From positions 123,362 through 175,409 of the forward strand of contig JAOPVX010000020.1 in assembly GCA_025965975.1 (NCBI GenBank): a DNA stretch of 52,048 nucleotides, read 5' to 3'. Source of the DNA: Mycobacterium sp. (lineage in GTDB: Bacteria; Actinomycetota; Actinomycetes; Mycobacteriales; Mycobacteriaceae). Below are positions 7,121 through 14,752 of the stretch, piece after piece. Under the pieces are notes generated by a model. That model did no database searches. It saw only the letters and a program-made list of their open reading frames with translations, and was not told the origin of the DNA. The number at the start of each line of letters is the position of its first letter. Position 1 is the first letter of the stretch. The position numbers were made by a program, and so were the translations under genes.

Positions 7121-8365
7121 CTATGAAGACACTTTCCGGTAGATCTCCAAAGTCTGCTCGGCGATGTGCGCCCAGGAAAATTCTTGGATACAGCGCTGCC
7201 GCCCCGCCTGGCCGTACCGGCGCGCCCGCTCCGGATCGGCGACCAACGAGTTGACCGCCTCGGCCAGCCGCCGCTCGAAGAACGCCGGGTCGCTCGCGTC
7301 GTAGTGCACCAGCAGACCCGTCTGATGGTCCGCGACCACCTCGGGTATGCCGCCGACGTCGGAGGCCACCACCGCCGTCGCGCATGCCATCGCCTCCAGG
7401 TTCACAATCCCCAACGGCTCGTACACCGATGGACACACGAAAACCGTTGCTGTTGAGAGTATTTCGCGGATCTTGCCGATGGGCAGCATCTCCCGAACCC
7501 AGAACACGCCGCTGCGGACACGGGCCAACGCCTGCACTGCCGACGTCACCTCGGCCGCGATCTCCGGGGTGTCCGGTGCGCCTGCGCACAGCACCAGCTG
7601 GATCTCCGGTGCGAAGTGGTGGGCCGACGCGATGAGATGCGCGACCCCCTTCTGCCGGGTGATCCGCCCGACGAAGGCCACGATCGGGCGATTCAGGTCG
7701 ACGGCGAGTTCTTCGAGCACCGAGTCGCCTTGCTGCGGTTCCTCGCCCATGTCGCTCCGCGCGTGCGCCCCGCCTTTCTCGCTCCTTGCGTGCGCCCCGC
7801 CTTTCTCGCTCCTTGCGTGCGCGACCGGAAACCAAACGTCGGTGTCGATCCCATTGCGCACCACGTGCACCCGGTTGGGGTCCAGCGCGGGATAGGTGTG
7901 TAGCACGTCGTCGCGCATGCCGGAACTGACCGCGATCACCGCGTCGGCAGCCTCGACCGCGCTCTTCTCCACCCATGACGACACCCGGTAGCCGCCGCCG
8001 AGTTGCTCGGCCTTCCACGGGCGCATCGGTTCCAGCGAATGCGCGGTCAAAACGTGCGGAATGCCGTACAGCAGCGCGGCCAGGTGTCCCGCCAGGCCGG
8101 TGTACCAGGTGTGTGAATGCACAACGGTGGCGTTCGACGCCCCGTTGACCATGGTGAGGTCCGCCGACAGCGTCGACAGTGCCGGGTTGGCGCCCTTGAG
8201 AGCGGGATCGGGCTGATGTACGAACACGCCAGGACGCGGCGCCCCCATGCAATGCACGTCGACCTCGCACAAATGGCGAAGCTGCGCGACCAGCTCGGTG
8301 ACGTGAACCCCCGCCCCGCCGTAGACCTCGGGTGGATACTCCCGAGTCATCATCGCCACCCGCAT
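7121..8365 (-). CDS. glgM: Alpha-maltose-1-phosphate synthase GlgM (GlgA-annotated)
   Basis: A 414-residue GT4 glycosyltransferase. The M. tuberculosis homologue Rv1212c joins ADP-glucose and glucose-1-phosphate into maltose-1-phosphate, feeding the GlgE alpha-glucan pathway. Visible features are the N-terminal MTREYPPEVYGGAGVHV loop, FVGRITRQKG in the middle and SVYEPLGIVNLEAMACATAVVASDVGGIPEVV near the C-terminus (key residues E-P-L-G-I-V-N-L-E). The ATG at 8365 matches the family start, and a TACCGT hexamer lies 7 nt upstream. A 27-bp tandem repeat (7742-7822) inserts about 27 residues (HARSEKGGA units) between the two Rossmann domains; Rv1212c lacks it and is 387 residues. It is divergent from glgC, its substrate supplier. 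Confidence 0.93.
   Translation of the reverse strand: MRVAMMTREYPPEVYGGAGVHVTELVAQLRHLCEVDVHCMGAPRPGVFVHQPDPALKGANPALSTLSADLTMVNGASNATVVHSHTWYTGLAGHLAALLYGIPHVLTAHSLEPMRPWKAEQLGGGYRVSSWVEKSAVEAADAVIAVSSGMRDDVLHTYPALDPNRVHVVRNGIDTDVWFPVAHARSEKGGAHARSEKGGAHARSDMGEEPQQGDSVLEELAVDLNRPIVAFVGRITRQKGVAHLIASAHHFAPEIQLVLCAGAPDTPEIAAEVTSAVQALARVRSGVFWVREMLPIGKIREILSTATVFVCPSVYEPLGIVNLEAMACATAVVASDVGGIPEVVADHQTGLLVHYDASDPAFFERRLAEAVNSLVADPERARRYGQAGRQRCIQEFSWAHIAEQTLEIYRKVSS
7742..7822 (-). repeat. 27-bp in-frame tandem repeat inside glgM
   Basis: Two perfect 27-bp copies (7769-7795 and 7796-7822) and one diverged copy (7742-7768) encode HARSEKGGA-HARSEKGGA-HARSDMGEE. The repeat keeps the reading frame and falls in the inter-domain region of the glycosyltransferase. 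Confidence 0.9.
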
Positions 8366-8511
8366 GGTTATGACGGTATCCAAAAACACGAGTCGTCGTG
8401 GCCGTCACGACCTTGTTTTGGCCGCGAAGACGCCAAATACCTTGACCGACAGAAGCGATCAATAGCCGCCAATGGCTAGCCGAGGCGTGAACCTGCGGAT
8501 AGGTTTGGATC
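8366..8511. promoter_or_regulatory. glgM/glgC divergent promoter region
   Basis: This is a 146-bp spacer. The minus-strand TACCGT (plus 8373-8378) is 7 nt from the glgM ATG. The plus-strand TAGGTT (8500-8505) is 6 nt from the glgC ATG. Neither gene has a Shine-Dalgarno at the usual distance, so both fit leaderless transcripts. Confidence 0.55.
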
Positions 8512-9726
8512 ATGAGGGAGTTGCCACATGTCCTTGGCATCGTCCTGGCCGGCGGGGAGGGCAAGCGGCTCTACCCACTGACCGCCGACCGCGCCAAACC
8601 GGCGGTTCCTTTCGGCGGCGCCTACCGGCTCATAGATTTCGTGCTGTCCAATCTGGTGAATGCGCGATACCTGCGAATCTGCGTGTTAACCCAATACAAG
8701 TCGCATTCGCTGGATCGCCACATTTCGCAGAACTGGCGGTTGTCCGGGCTTGCCGGCGAATACATCACGCCGGTGCCGGCCCAGCAGCGGCTCGGCCCGC
8801 GCTGGTACACCGGCTCTGCCGACGCGATCTATCAGTCGCTGAATCTCATCTACGACGAGGATCCCGACTACATCGTCGTATTCGGCGCCGACCACGTGTA
8901 CCGGATGGATCCCGAGCAGATGGTCCAGTTCCACATCGAGACCGGCGCCGGGGCGACAGTCGCGGGCATCCGGGTGCCGCGGGCCGAGGCCAGCGCCTTT
9001 GGCTGCATCGACGCCAACGAGTCAGGCCGCATCCGCGAGTTCGTCGAGAAGCCGGCCGATCCGCCGGGCACACCCGACGACCCGGAGCAGACGTTCGTGT
9101 CGATGGGCAACTACATCTTCACCACGAAGGTGCTCATCGACGCGATCCGCGCCGATGCCGACGATGACCACTCCGATCACGACATGGGCGGCGACATCAT
9201 TCCGCGGCTGGTCACCGACGGCATGGCCGCCGTGTACGACTTCCACAACAACGAGGTGCCCGGCGCCACCGAACGCGACCACGGCTACTGGCGCGACGTC
9301 GGGACCCTCGACGCGTTCTACGACGCGCACATGGACCTGGTGTCGGTGCACCCGGTGTTCAACCTCTACAACAAGCGCTGGCCCATTCGCGGCGAGTCCG
9401 AGATGCTGGCGCCGGCGAAGTTCGTCAACGGCGGCTCGGCACAGGAGTCCGTCGTCGGGGCCGGCAGCATCATTTCGGCGGCGTCAGTACGCAATTCGGT
9501 GCTGTCGTCCAATGTCGTGGTCGACGACGGCGCGATCGTGGAGGGCAGTGTGATCATGCCAGGCACCCGAGTGGGCCGCGGTGCCGTGGTGCGCCACGCG
9601 ATCCTGGACAAGAACGTCGTCGTTGGGCCTGGCGAGATGGTCGGCGTTGATCTTGAGAAGGACCGCGAGCGGTTTGCGATCAGCGCCGGGGGTGTGGTCG
9701 CGGTCGGTAAGGGCGTCTGGATCTAG
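8512..9726 (+). CDS. glgC: Glucose-1-phosphate adenylyltransferase GlgC
   Basis: A 404-residue ADP-glucose pyrophosphorylase making ADP-glucose from ATP and glucose-1-phosphate for glycogen, capsular alpha-glucan and maltose-1-phosphate. The nucleotidyltransferase loop [16 protein letters not shown] lies at residues 9-24. [24 protein letters not shown] and FVEKP are all present, and the C-terminal part is a left-handed beta-helix with hexapeptide-like repeats. Length and sequence match Rv1213 throughout. The ATG follows a TAGGTT hexamer by 6 nt. Its stop codon shares CTAG with the opposing stop of the DUF4126 pseudogene. Confidence 0.96.
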   Translation: MRELPHVLGIVLAGGEGKRLYPLTADRAKPAVPFGGAYRLIDFVLSNLVNARYLRICVLTQYKSHSLDRHISQNWRLSGLAGEYITPVPAQQRLGPRWYTGSADAIYQSLNLIYDEDPDYIVVFGADHVYRMDPEQMVQFHIETGAGATVAGIRVPRAEASAFGCIDANESGRIREFVEKPADPPGTPDDPEQTFVSMGNYIFTTKVLIDAIRADADDDHSDHDMGGDIIPRLVTDGMAAVYDFHNNEVPGATERDHGYWRDVGTLDAFYDAHMDLVSVHPVFNLYNKRWPIRGESEMLAPAKFVNGGSAQESVVGAGSIISAASVRNSVLSSNVVVDDGAIVEGSVIMPGTRVGRGAVVRHAILDKNVVVGPGEMVGVDLEKDRERFAISAGGVVAVGKGVWI

Positions 9727-10330
9727 CCCGGCGACGAGGCGGTCTTGCGTCGGCGCCGACGGACGATCCGCAGCACCGCCCACACCAGCGCGACCACGGC
9801 CACCAGCACCGGCACCAGGATCGCCAGGAAGACCAGCGCGACGCTGGTGACGTCCTCGACGGCGGACAGCACCGGCGCGGCCATCCCCGCCGTGGCGACA
9901 TTGGCCGCCGGCCGCACCGTCGACTTCGTCAGCGACACCACCAGCGCGGTAACCACGCCGATCGCGATGGGGATCCGCGGTCCCGACTGCGCGAACGCGC
10001 CTGGGTCGGTGACTGCGGACGTGTGCGCCGCCGTGCCGGACCCGAACACGATGCCGCCGGCCGGACGAACGTCTGGATGGCGTCGTTGATATCCCCCTAG
10101 CCTGCGGCTGGGAGGTACCCCCAGTCCAGCGCGGGGATCTTGTCGGCGACGATCTCGACGGCCAGCAGTGCGGCGACGATCGTCATCACCCAGCCGTTCT
10201 CCAGCCAGGCCCAGCCATGCGGCAGCGTCACCAGGTCGGTGAACCGGGAAAGCAGCCCGAGGGCCAGCAGCGGGATGTAGGCGTTCAGCCCCGCCGCGGT
10301 GGCAAGCCCGAAGCCGGTCAGCAGTTCCAC
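9723..10330 (-). pseudogene. DUF4126 membrane protein, disrupted
   Basis: The minus strand encodes a DUF4126-type multi-helix membrane protein, but the gene is broken twice. The N-terminal piece (GTG at 10330, with AGGAGG 7 nt upstream) reads VELLTGFGLATAAGLNAYIP and on to KIPALD. A roughly 32-bp G/C-run element (10092-10123) then adds about ten codons ending in TAG. The family sequence resumes in the same frame (DINDAIQTFVRP), then shifts frame at a CCGGCCGGCGGC-like run near 10060. After that shift it continues GGIVFGSGTAAHTSAVTDPG to a stop at 9723. The upstream hydrolase gene, which overlaps its start, is also frameshifted. A sequencing error could explain the shift but not the insertion. 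The protein's function is unknown in the family. Confidence 0.75.
10092..10123. repeat. G/C-run mini-element interrupting the DUF4126 gene
   Basis: TCCCCC, then a variable core, then GGGAGGTACCCCCA (plus strand). It has the same general form as the copies inside the large MFS gene (near 48799 and 48850). It carries the TAG stop that ends the DUF4126 reading frame. Confidence 0.5.
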
Positions 10331-12031
10331 GCGGGCACCTCCTGGACCGGGATGACGGGCAGCAACAAGTGCGCCTCCCGACCCGGCCCCCAATGCAGGA
10401 TCGCACGCCCACGCGGCGAGTGAGGGTAGGCGAGCGGAAACTGTCCCGTCAGCGGATTGCGCGCCGACAACCAGCGCCCGGCGACCACTAACCTCAGCTG
10501 TTCTCCGGCGCGAAACAGGGTCGCCGATGGGCACACCGCCACGTCAACGGCGACCACCTCGCCTGGTCGCAGTGGTTGACGCTCGAGACACGACGGCACT
10601 GGTTCCCACAGTTCGGACTCGCCGGCATCCAAGGCGCGCAGGGACGCCCGCTGCCAGCCGGTGGCGACGCGGTCACGCCCGTAGCCGAAGCCGCCCTCGA
10701 ACGCCACAAAGCGCCCGTCGCGCCACTTCTCGACGCCGACGAACAGGTTCAGGTCGTCGGTGCGCTGGGCTTCGACCCACAGGCGCGCTGCCATCGGCCC
10801 GGTCAGTTCGATGTTCTCGGGCACCGTCCAGCTGAAAACCGTTGCCCTGGAGTGTGTTTTGAGCGCGACGGAACCAGAAGCCGGCGGTGGGTCGGTCGCC
10901 AAAGTGCCGGCTTCAGCCAGGTACAGCGGGGTCCACTTGGTGCGCGCCAACGGCCACTCGGCCTCCTCGCGGACGGCGGCCACCGTCGTGCGGTCTTCGC
11001 GCACCTCCAGTCGCACGCTGCGCGATGGCTTGTCGTCGCCGTCGAGCACGCTGCGGAAGAAGGCGAGTTGCTCGCGACGGGCGGCCTCGGAGTAGAACGT
11101 CGACCACTTGCCGCCGCGGTGGGTGTACAGCCGCGCCGGCGACGAGCCGCTGCTGGTGAATGCGCGGATCGAGCCGCGGCTATGCAGCGGTTGGTCAGAG
11201 AAGCTGCCGCAGACCAGCATTGGCACATCGATGGCCGACAAATCCGGTACCAGCGAGCGCCAGAAGTCGTCACGCAGTGGATGTTCGGTCTGCATCGTGT
11301 GCAGGTCGTAGGACAAGCGGCTGCTACGACGCAGCATCGCCGACCAGAGGCGGATGAAGCCGTCCTCCCGGATTCCTCCCGGAAACGCGAAGTCGCGGTA
11401 GGCCTCGGTGAAGCCCTCCCAGGGGCAGATGGCCCGCAGCGCCGGCGGCCTCAGCGAGGCCGTGCCGTACTGGACGATCGCGAGGTACGACACTCCCAGC
11501 ATGACCACGCGGCCGTCGCTCCACGGCTGCGCCGCCGACCACTGCACCACGTCATGTACGTCTTCGCTTTCCTGCAGCGACAGCAACCGGCCGACGCCAT
11601 CGGAGCGCCCGCAGCCCCGCAGGTCGGCGTTGACGACAGCGAAGCCCTCGGCCACCCACCATGCCGGGTCAGGCGCTTCCCACCCGGTCAGCGCGGAGAA
11701 CGTCACGGGGTCGGGTTGGCGTAGCACGTGGTACTGCACCGAGTAGGTCCATCTCCTGCCGCGCCTGCGTGGCAGGTTGTCCCTTCCCGTAGGGGTGGAC
11801 GCACAGGACCACTGGATAGGCGCCGTTGCCGGGCGGCCGAAAGACATTGGCGCGCAGAATGGTTCCGTCGCGTGTGCCGATCTCGGCATCGCGATCGGTG
11901 ACGATCTCGTGCGGCGCCGCGGTCACCGTCACCGGTGGCCTTGCGATGCCCCGCAGGCGGCCCAGCGCGTATCGGAAGGAGCCGGGCCGCCGCCACGGGC
12001 GATCCGCGCGCTGAGCCGACGGTGCAACCAC
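10318..12031 (-). pseudogene. CocE/NonD (X-Pro dipeptidyl-peptidase S15) hydrolase, frameshifted (Rv1215c-like)
   Basis: About 570 codons match a serine hydrolase of the CocE/NonD/S15 type. The alpha/beta-hydrolase core includes VVNADLRGCGRSDG and the nucleophile elbow MLGVSYLAIVQY (Ser in GVSY). The C-terminal jelly-roll region includes RAGEQLRLVVAGRW. The N-terminal 80 or so residues (to HPYGKG) lie in a different frame. An extra C in the CCC at 11781-11783 (an extra G on the coding strand) shifts GKD into GKG; removing one base rejoins GKDNLPRRRGRRW. The GTG at 12031 is the likely start, with TAAGGT 7 nt upstream. This is either a real null allele or a homopolymer sequencing error. Gene order matches Rv1215c. 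Confidence 0.75.
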
Positions 12032-12058
12032 CGACCCCACCTTAGGCACGATTCGCAA

Positions 12059-12910
12059 TCAGTCCAGCACAGCCAATTTGAAGCGACGCAGTCGCTTCGG
12101 GTCGGCGTCGATATCGATTTCGGTGATCTTGTCGCCGACCACACCAAAGCGCAGAACCAGCGCCAGCCTGCCCTTGGGTGCCACGACGATGCCGACGGCG
12201 CCGTCCACCAAGGCGGGCTCGGCGAACCGCGCATTCGCCGAGAAGGCCCGCGCGTTGGCGGCCACCGTGTGTGCGCCGCGGAACGTCGTCGCGGTGCCGG
12301 CCGCGGCCGCGTCGACGTGCAACACCACATCGCCGTCGAGCACCGCGAGCAGCGCATCGAAGTCACCGTCGCGGGCCGCGGCAAGGAATGCGTCGACGAG
12401 CCGCCGCCGGTGCACGAAATCGGCTGGGGGCTCGGGGGTTTTGCCGCGCACACGGCGACGCGCGCGTGACGCGAGCTGCGCAGCGGTGTTCTCCGACCGG
12501 CCCACGATCGGTGCGATCTCGGCGAACGGTAGATCGAACATGTCGTGCAACACGAACGCGAGTCGCTCGGCCGGAGACAACGTCTGCAAGATGACCAGTA
12601 GCGCCACGCCGATCGAATCGGCAAGCACCGCCTCGGCTTCCGGGTCTACGGCGTCGTGGGCGGGAACGGCCGAGGCCTGCTCGAGTGGCTCGTCGGGTCG
12701 CGCGCCGCGGGCGCGCAGCATGTCAAGGCAGATGTGGGCAACGACGGTCGTCAGCCAGCCGCGCAAATTGCCGATGTCGCTGATGTCGGTTCGCTCCATG
12801 CGCAGCCAGGCGTCCTGCACGGCGTCATCGGCCTCGCTCAACGAGCCGAGCATGCGGTATGCGACCGCACGCAGATGCCGGCGGTGCTCCTCGAACTGGT
12901 CCCCGTGCAT
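12059..12910 (-). CDS. ECF sigma factor with SnoaL-like C-terminal domain
   Basis: 283 residues. Sigma region 2 (RAVAYRMLGSLSEADDAVQDAWLR, key residues YRMLGS and AEDAVQ-like) and region 4 (LSPAERLAFVLHDMFDLPFAEIAPIVGRS) fill the first 170 residues. The last 110 form a SnoaL/NTF2-like domain (FLAAARDGDFDALLAVLDGDVV). This matches the SigJ/ECF41-type groups, in which the fused C-terminal domain controls activity instead of a separate anti-sigma factor. No anti-sigma gene is nearby, which agrees. GGAGG precedes the ATG. It is divergent from a small membrane protein across a dyad-symmetric spacer, suggesting self-regulation and shared control. The classical ECF41 partner enzymes (COE genes) are not adjacent. 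Confidence 0.88.
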   Translation of the reverse strand: MHGDQFEEHRRHLRAVAYRMLGSLSEADDAVQDAWLRMERTDISDIGNLRGWLTTVVAHICLDMLRARGARPDEPLEQASAVPAHDAVDPEAEAVLADSIGVALLVILQTLSPAERLAFVLHDMFDLPFAEIAPIVGRSENTAAQLASRARRRVRGKTPEPPADFVHRRRLVDAFLAAARDGDFDALLAVLDGDVVLHVDAAAAGTATTFRGAHTVAANARAFSANARFAEPALVDGAVGIVVAPKGRLALVLRFGVVGDKITEIDIDADPKRLRRFKLAVLD

Positions 12911-12927
12911 CTTTTCGCCTCCTACCG

Positions 12928-12987
12928 GTCATATTCCCCCTGAGCGGCTCGTCATGGTGATGACGGTTCGCTCAACGCGGATATGAC
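12928..12987. promoter_or_regulatory. 60-bp nested dyad between ECF sigma gene and membrane-protein gene
   Basis: Three inverted-repeat pairs share one exact centre (12957.5). They are GTCATAT (12928-12934) with ATATGAC (12981-12987), TGAGCG (12941-12946) with CGCTCA (12969-12974), and CGTCAT (12950-12955) with ATGACG (12960-12965). Each strand therefore reads ATGACG-N3-CGCTCA-N6-ATATGAC toward its own gene. This looks like mirror-image promoters or an operator serving both genes, probably including the sigma factor's own promoter. Confidence 0.65.
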
Positions 12988-12998
12988 AGGAGGGCGAC

Positions 12999-13400
12999 AT
13001 GAGAACGCTGCGGGCGGTGTTCGTTGTGCATGGTCTGATCACGCTTGCGGGCGCCGCGGTGCTGATCGCGTTTCCGACGGCGATCCCTTCTGCGGTCGGC
13101 ATCACAATCGGACGATCGGACTATCTGCTGGTCTACCTGGTCGCGGCGGCCGAACTCACCGTCGCGGTGCTGTCGTTCGGCGCCACCAGGATCACCGATG
13201 TGACGGCCCTGCGGCTGATCGTGTCGACGTTCGTCGTGCTCCACCTGGCCAGCGGGATCCTCAATGTCGTGTACATGGCTCTGACCAAGGCCAACGGCAC
13301 GATGGTCGCCAACACCGTGCTGCGCTTCACCGTGGTCGCGGTGTTCCTCGTCGTGTGGTGGGCGGCTCGTCCTCACCACACGCCAGGCACCAGCCGGTAG
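12999..13400 (+). CDS. Four-helix membrane protein, unknown function
   Basis: 133 residues with about four hydrophobic helices (roughly residues 5-25, 42-62, 70-95 and 105-125). No catalytic motif is visible; it loosely resembles small DUF4345-type membrane proteins. AGGAGG lies 5 nt before the ATG. It is divergent from the ECF sigma factor and shares its symmetric promoter region, so it is a good candidate for the sigma factor's target. Its last 28 bases overlap the 3' end of the convergent methyltransferase-like gene. Function is not recognised. Confidence 0.75.
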   Translation: MRTLRAVFVVHGLITLAGAAVLIAFPTAIPSAVGITIGRSDYLLVYLVAAAELTVAVLSFGATRITDVTALRLIVSTFVVLHLASGILNVVYMALTKANGTMVANTVLRFTVVAVFLVVWWAARPHHTPGTSR

Positions 13401-14047
13401 CGCACCCGGCCCGTGTACTCGTCGTACCCGGCGAGTTCGTCACGGAGCATCTTCTCCTCGTCGTCGATCCGGAACGCGAGCACCGCCACGGCAGGCAACA
13501 CAGTGACCAGGCCCCAATAGGAATCGAGCGCGAGGGGCATGCCGACAATCATGATCAGCGCGCCCGCGTACATCGGGTGCCGGACAATGCCATACAGGCC
13601 CGTTGAGATCACCGGCTGATCCGCCTCGACCCTGATGGTGGCGGCCGCGTGACTGTTCTGGTTGACGGCCATCGTCGCCATGCCGAGCCCGAAGGCGACC
13701 AAGACACCGCCGACGACGACGACAGGCGTCGGCACTTGCGACCAACCGAATCGATGATCGAGAGCGCTGACGACCAGCACCGCGATCACCATCGTGATGA
13801 TCCCGACGATGGCGATTTTTTGCGCGGTTCTCGTCTCCGCGATCGGTCCTGCGTGCATCCGGCGCCGCAGAACCTCCGGCTTGCGCAGTCCCAAGTACAC
13901 GGTGGGACCGGACGACACCGCCGTGAAGACCGCGATGAAAACCCATGCCTGCCAATAGGCGAACGTGCCGGCAGGCCAGAACAGAAACACGCCGAAGAAC
14001 ACCATTCCGAACAGGCTCGCGGCGACGGCTTGAACCAGCAGTTTCAT
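13373..14047 (-). CDS. ICMT/PEMT-like membrane methyltransferase (copy 2)
   Basis: A 224-residue integral membrane protein with five or so helices. It has the isoprenylcysteine-carboxyl-methyltransferase/PEMT signature GLYGIVRHPMYAGALIMIVGMPLAL (RHPxY plus the following helix) and a C-terminal EEKMLRDELAGYDEYTGRVRYRLVP tail (key E-E-K-L and Y-R-LVP). In this superfamily the RHP and C-terminal EE residues bind S-adenosylmethionine. The substrate is unknown. The start at 14047 has GGAGGAAAG upstream. It lies just downstream of a same-length paralogue (14062-14736), clearly a tandem duplication, with only 14 bp between them. Confidence 0.82.
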   Translation of the reverse strand: MKLLVQAVAASLFGMVFFGVFLFWPAGTFAYWQAWVFIAVFTAVSSGPTVYLGLRKPEVLRRRMHAGPIAETRTAQKIAIVGIITMVIAVLVVSALDHRFGWSQVPTPVVVVGGVLVAFGLGMATMAVNQNSHAAATIRVEADQPVISTGLYGIVRHPMYAGALIMIVGMPLALDSYWGLVTVLPAVAVLAFRIDDEEKMLRDELAGYDEYTGRVRYRLVPGVW

Positions 14048-14061
14048 GCTTCTTTCCTCCC

Positions 14062-14736
14062 TCACCAGACGTAGGGCACCAGCCGGTAGTGCACCCGCTG
14101 CTCGTAGTCGCGGTAGCCGGTCAGCTCGTGTGCCAGCACTTTCTCCTCGTCGAGAATTCGGGTGGCGAGCACGACCAAGCCAGGGATCATGAACACCAGT
14201 CCCCAATAGGACCCGAGCGCCAGCGGCACGCCGCTCATCATCACCACATTTCCGAAGTACATCGGGTGGCGGACAACGGAGTACACGCCACTCGACACCA
14301 CCTTCTGGCCGGACTCAACGTTGATGTTCGCGGCGGCGTAACCGTTTTGGATTGTCGTGATCATCGCGATGAGAAGCCCAACGCCGACCAGCACGTCGCC
14401 GAGCACGGAGACCGCCGCGGGCACCGACGACCAGCCGAACCGAAAGTCCAACGCGCTCACCACGATCATCGCTCCCATCGAGAGGAACGCAAAGGTGATG
14501 ATGACCTTCTGCAGCGGTCGTGTCTCCGCCGCGGGCCCTGCCTGCATCCGCCGTTTGAGTGCCGCAGGATTCGTCGCGGCCAGGTAGATGCTGGGGATAA
14601 TCGTCGCGGCGGCGAACACCGCGATGAACGCCCAGCCCCGCCAATAGTCGAAGGTCCCCGCCGGCCAGAACACCATAAGCAGGAAGGCGGCGAAGCCGAT
14701 GACGGTGGTCACGGCTGCCTGAAGCGCGATCTTCAT
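14062..14736 (-). CDS. ICMT/PEMT-like membrane methyltransferase (copy 1)
   Basis: 224 residues, paralogous to the following gene. It shares FWPAGTFDYWRGWAFIAVF near the N-terminus, GVYSVVRHPMYFGNVVMM in the middle and EEKVLAHELTGYRDYEQRV near the end. The same S-adenosylmethionine-binding RHP and EE signatures are present. The ATG at 14736 is preferred because GAGGCGAGGGAG precedes it; the ATG at 14763 overlaps the stop of the upstream ABC permease. Its position behind an exporter permease suggests co-transcription with the TetR-ABC operon, though the function may be unrelated. Confidence 0.82.
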   Translation of the reverse strand: MKIALQAAVTTVIGFAAFLLMVFWPAGTFDYWRGWAFIAVFAAATIIPSIYLAATNPAALKRRMQAGPAAETRPLQKVIITFAFLSMGAMIVVSALDFRFGWSSVPAAVSVLGDVLVGVGLLIAMITTIQNGYAAANINVESGQKVVSSGVYSVVRHPMYFGNVVMMSGVPLALGSYWGLVFMIPGLVVLATRILDEEKVLAHELTGYRDYEQRVHYRLVPYVW

Positions 14737-14752
14737 CTCCCTCGCCTCGTTT

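Noticed and set aside
7068-8564. Alternative frame of nearly 500 codons opposite and overlapping glgM.
   Set aside because: It is the same strand but the wrong frame; glgM has a complete family match.
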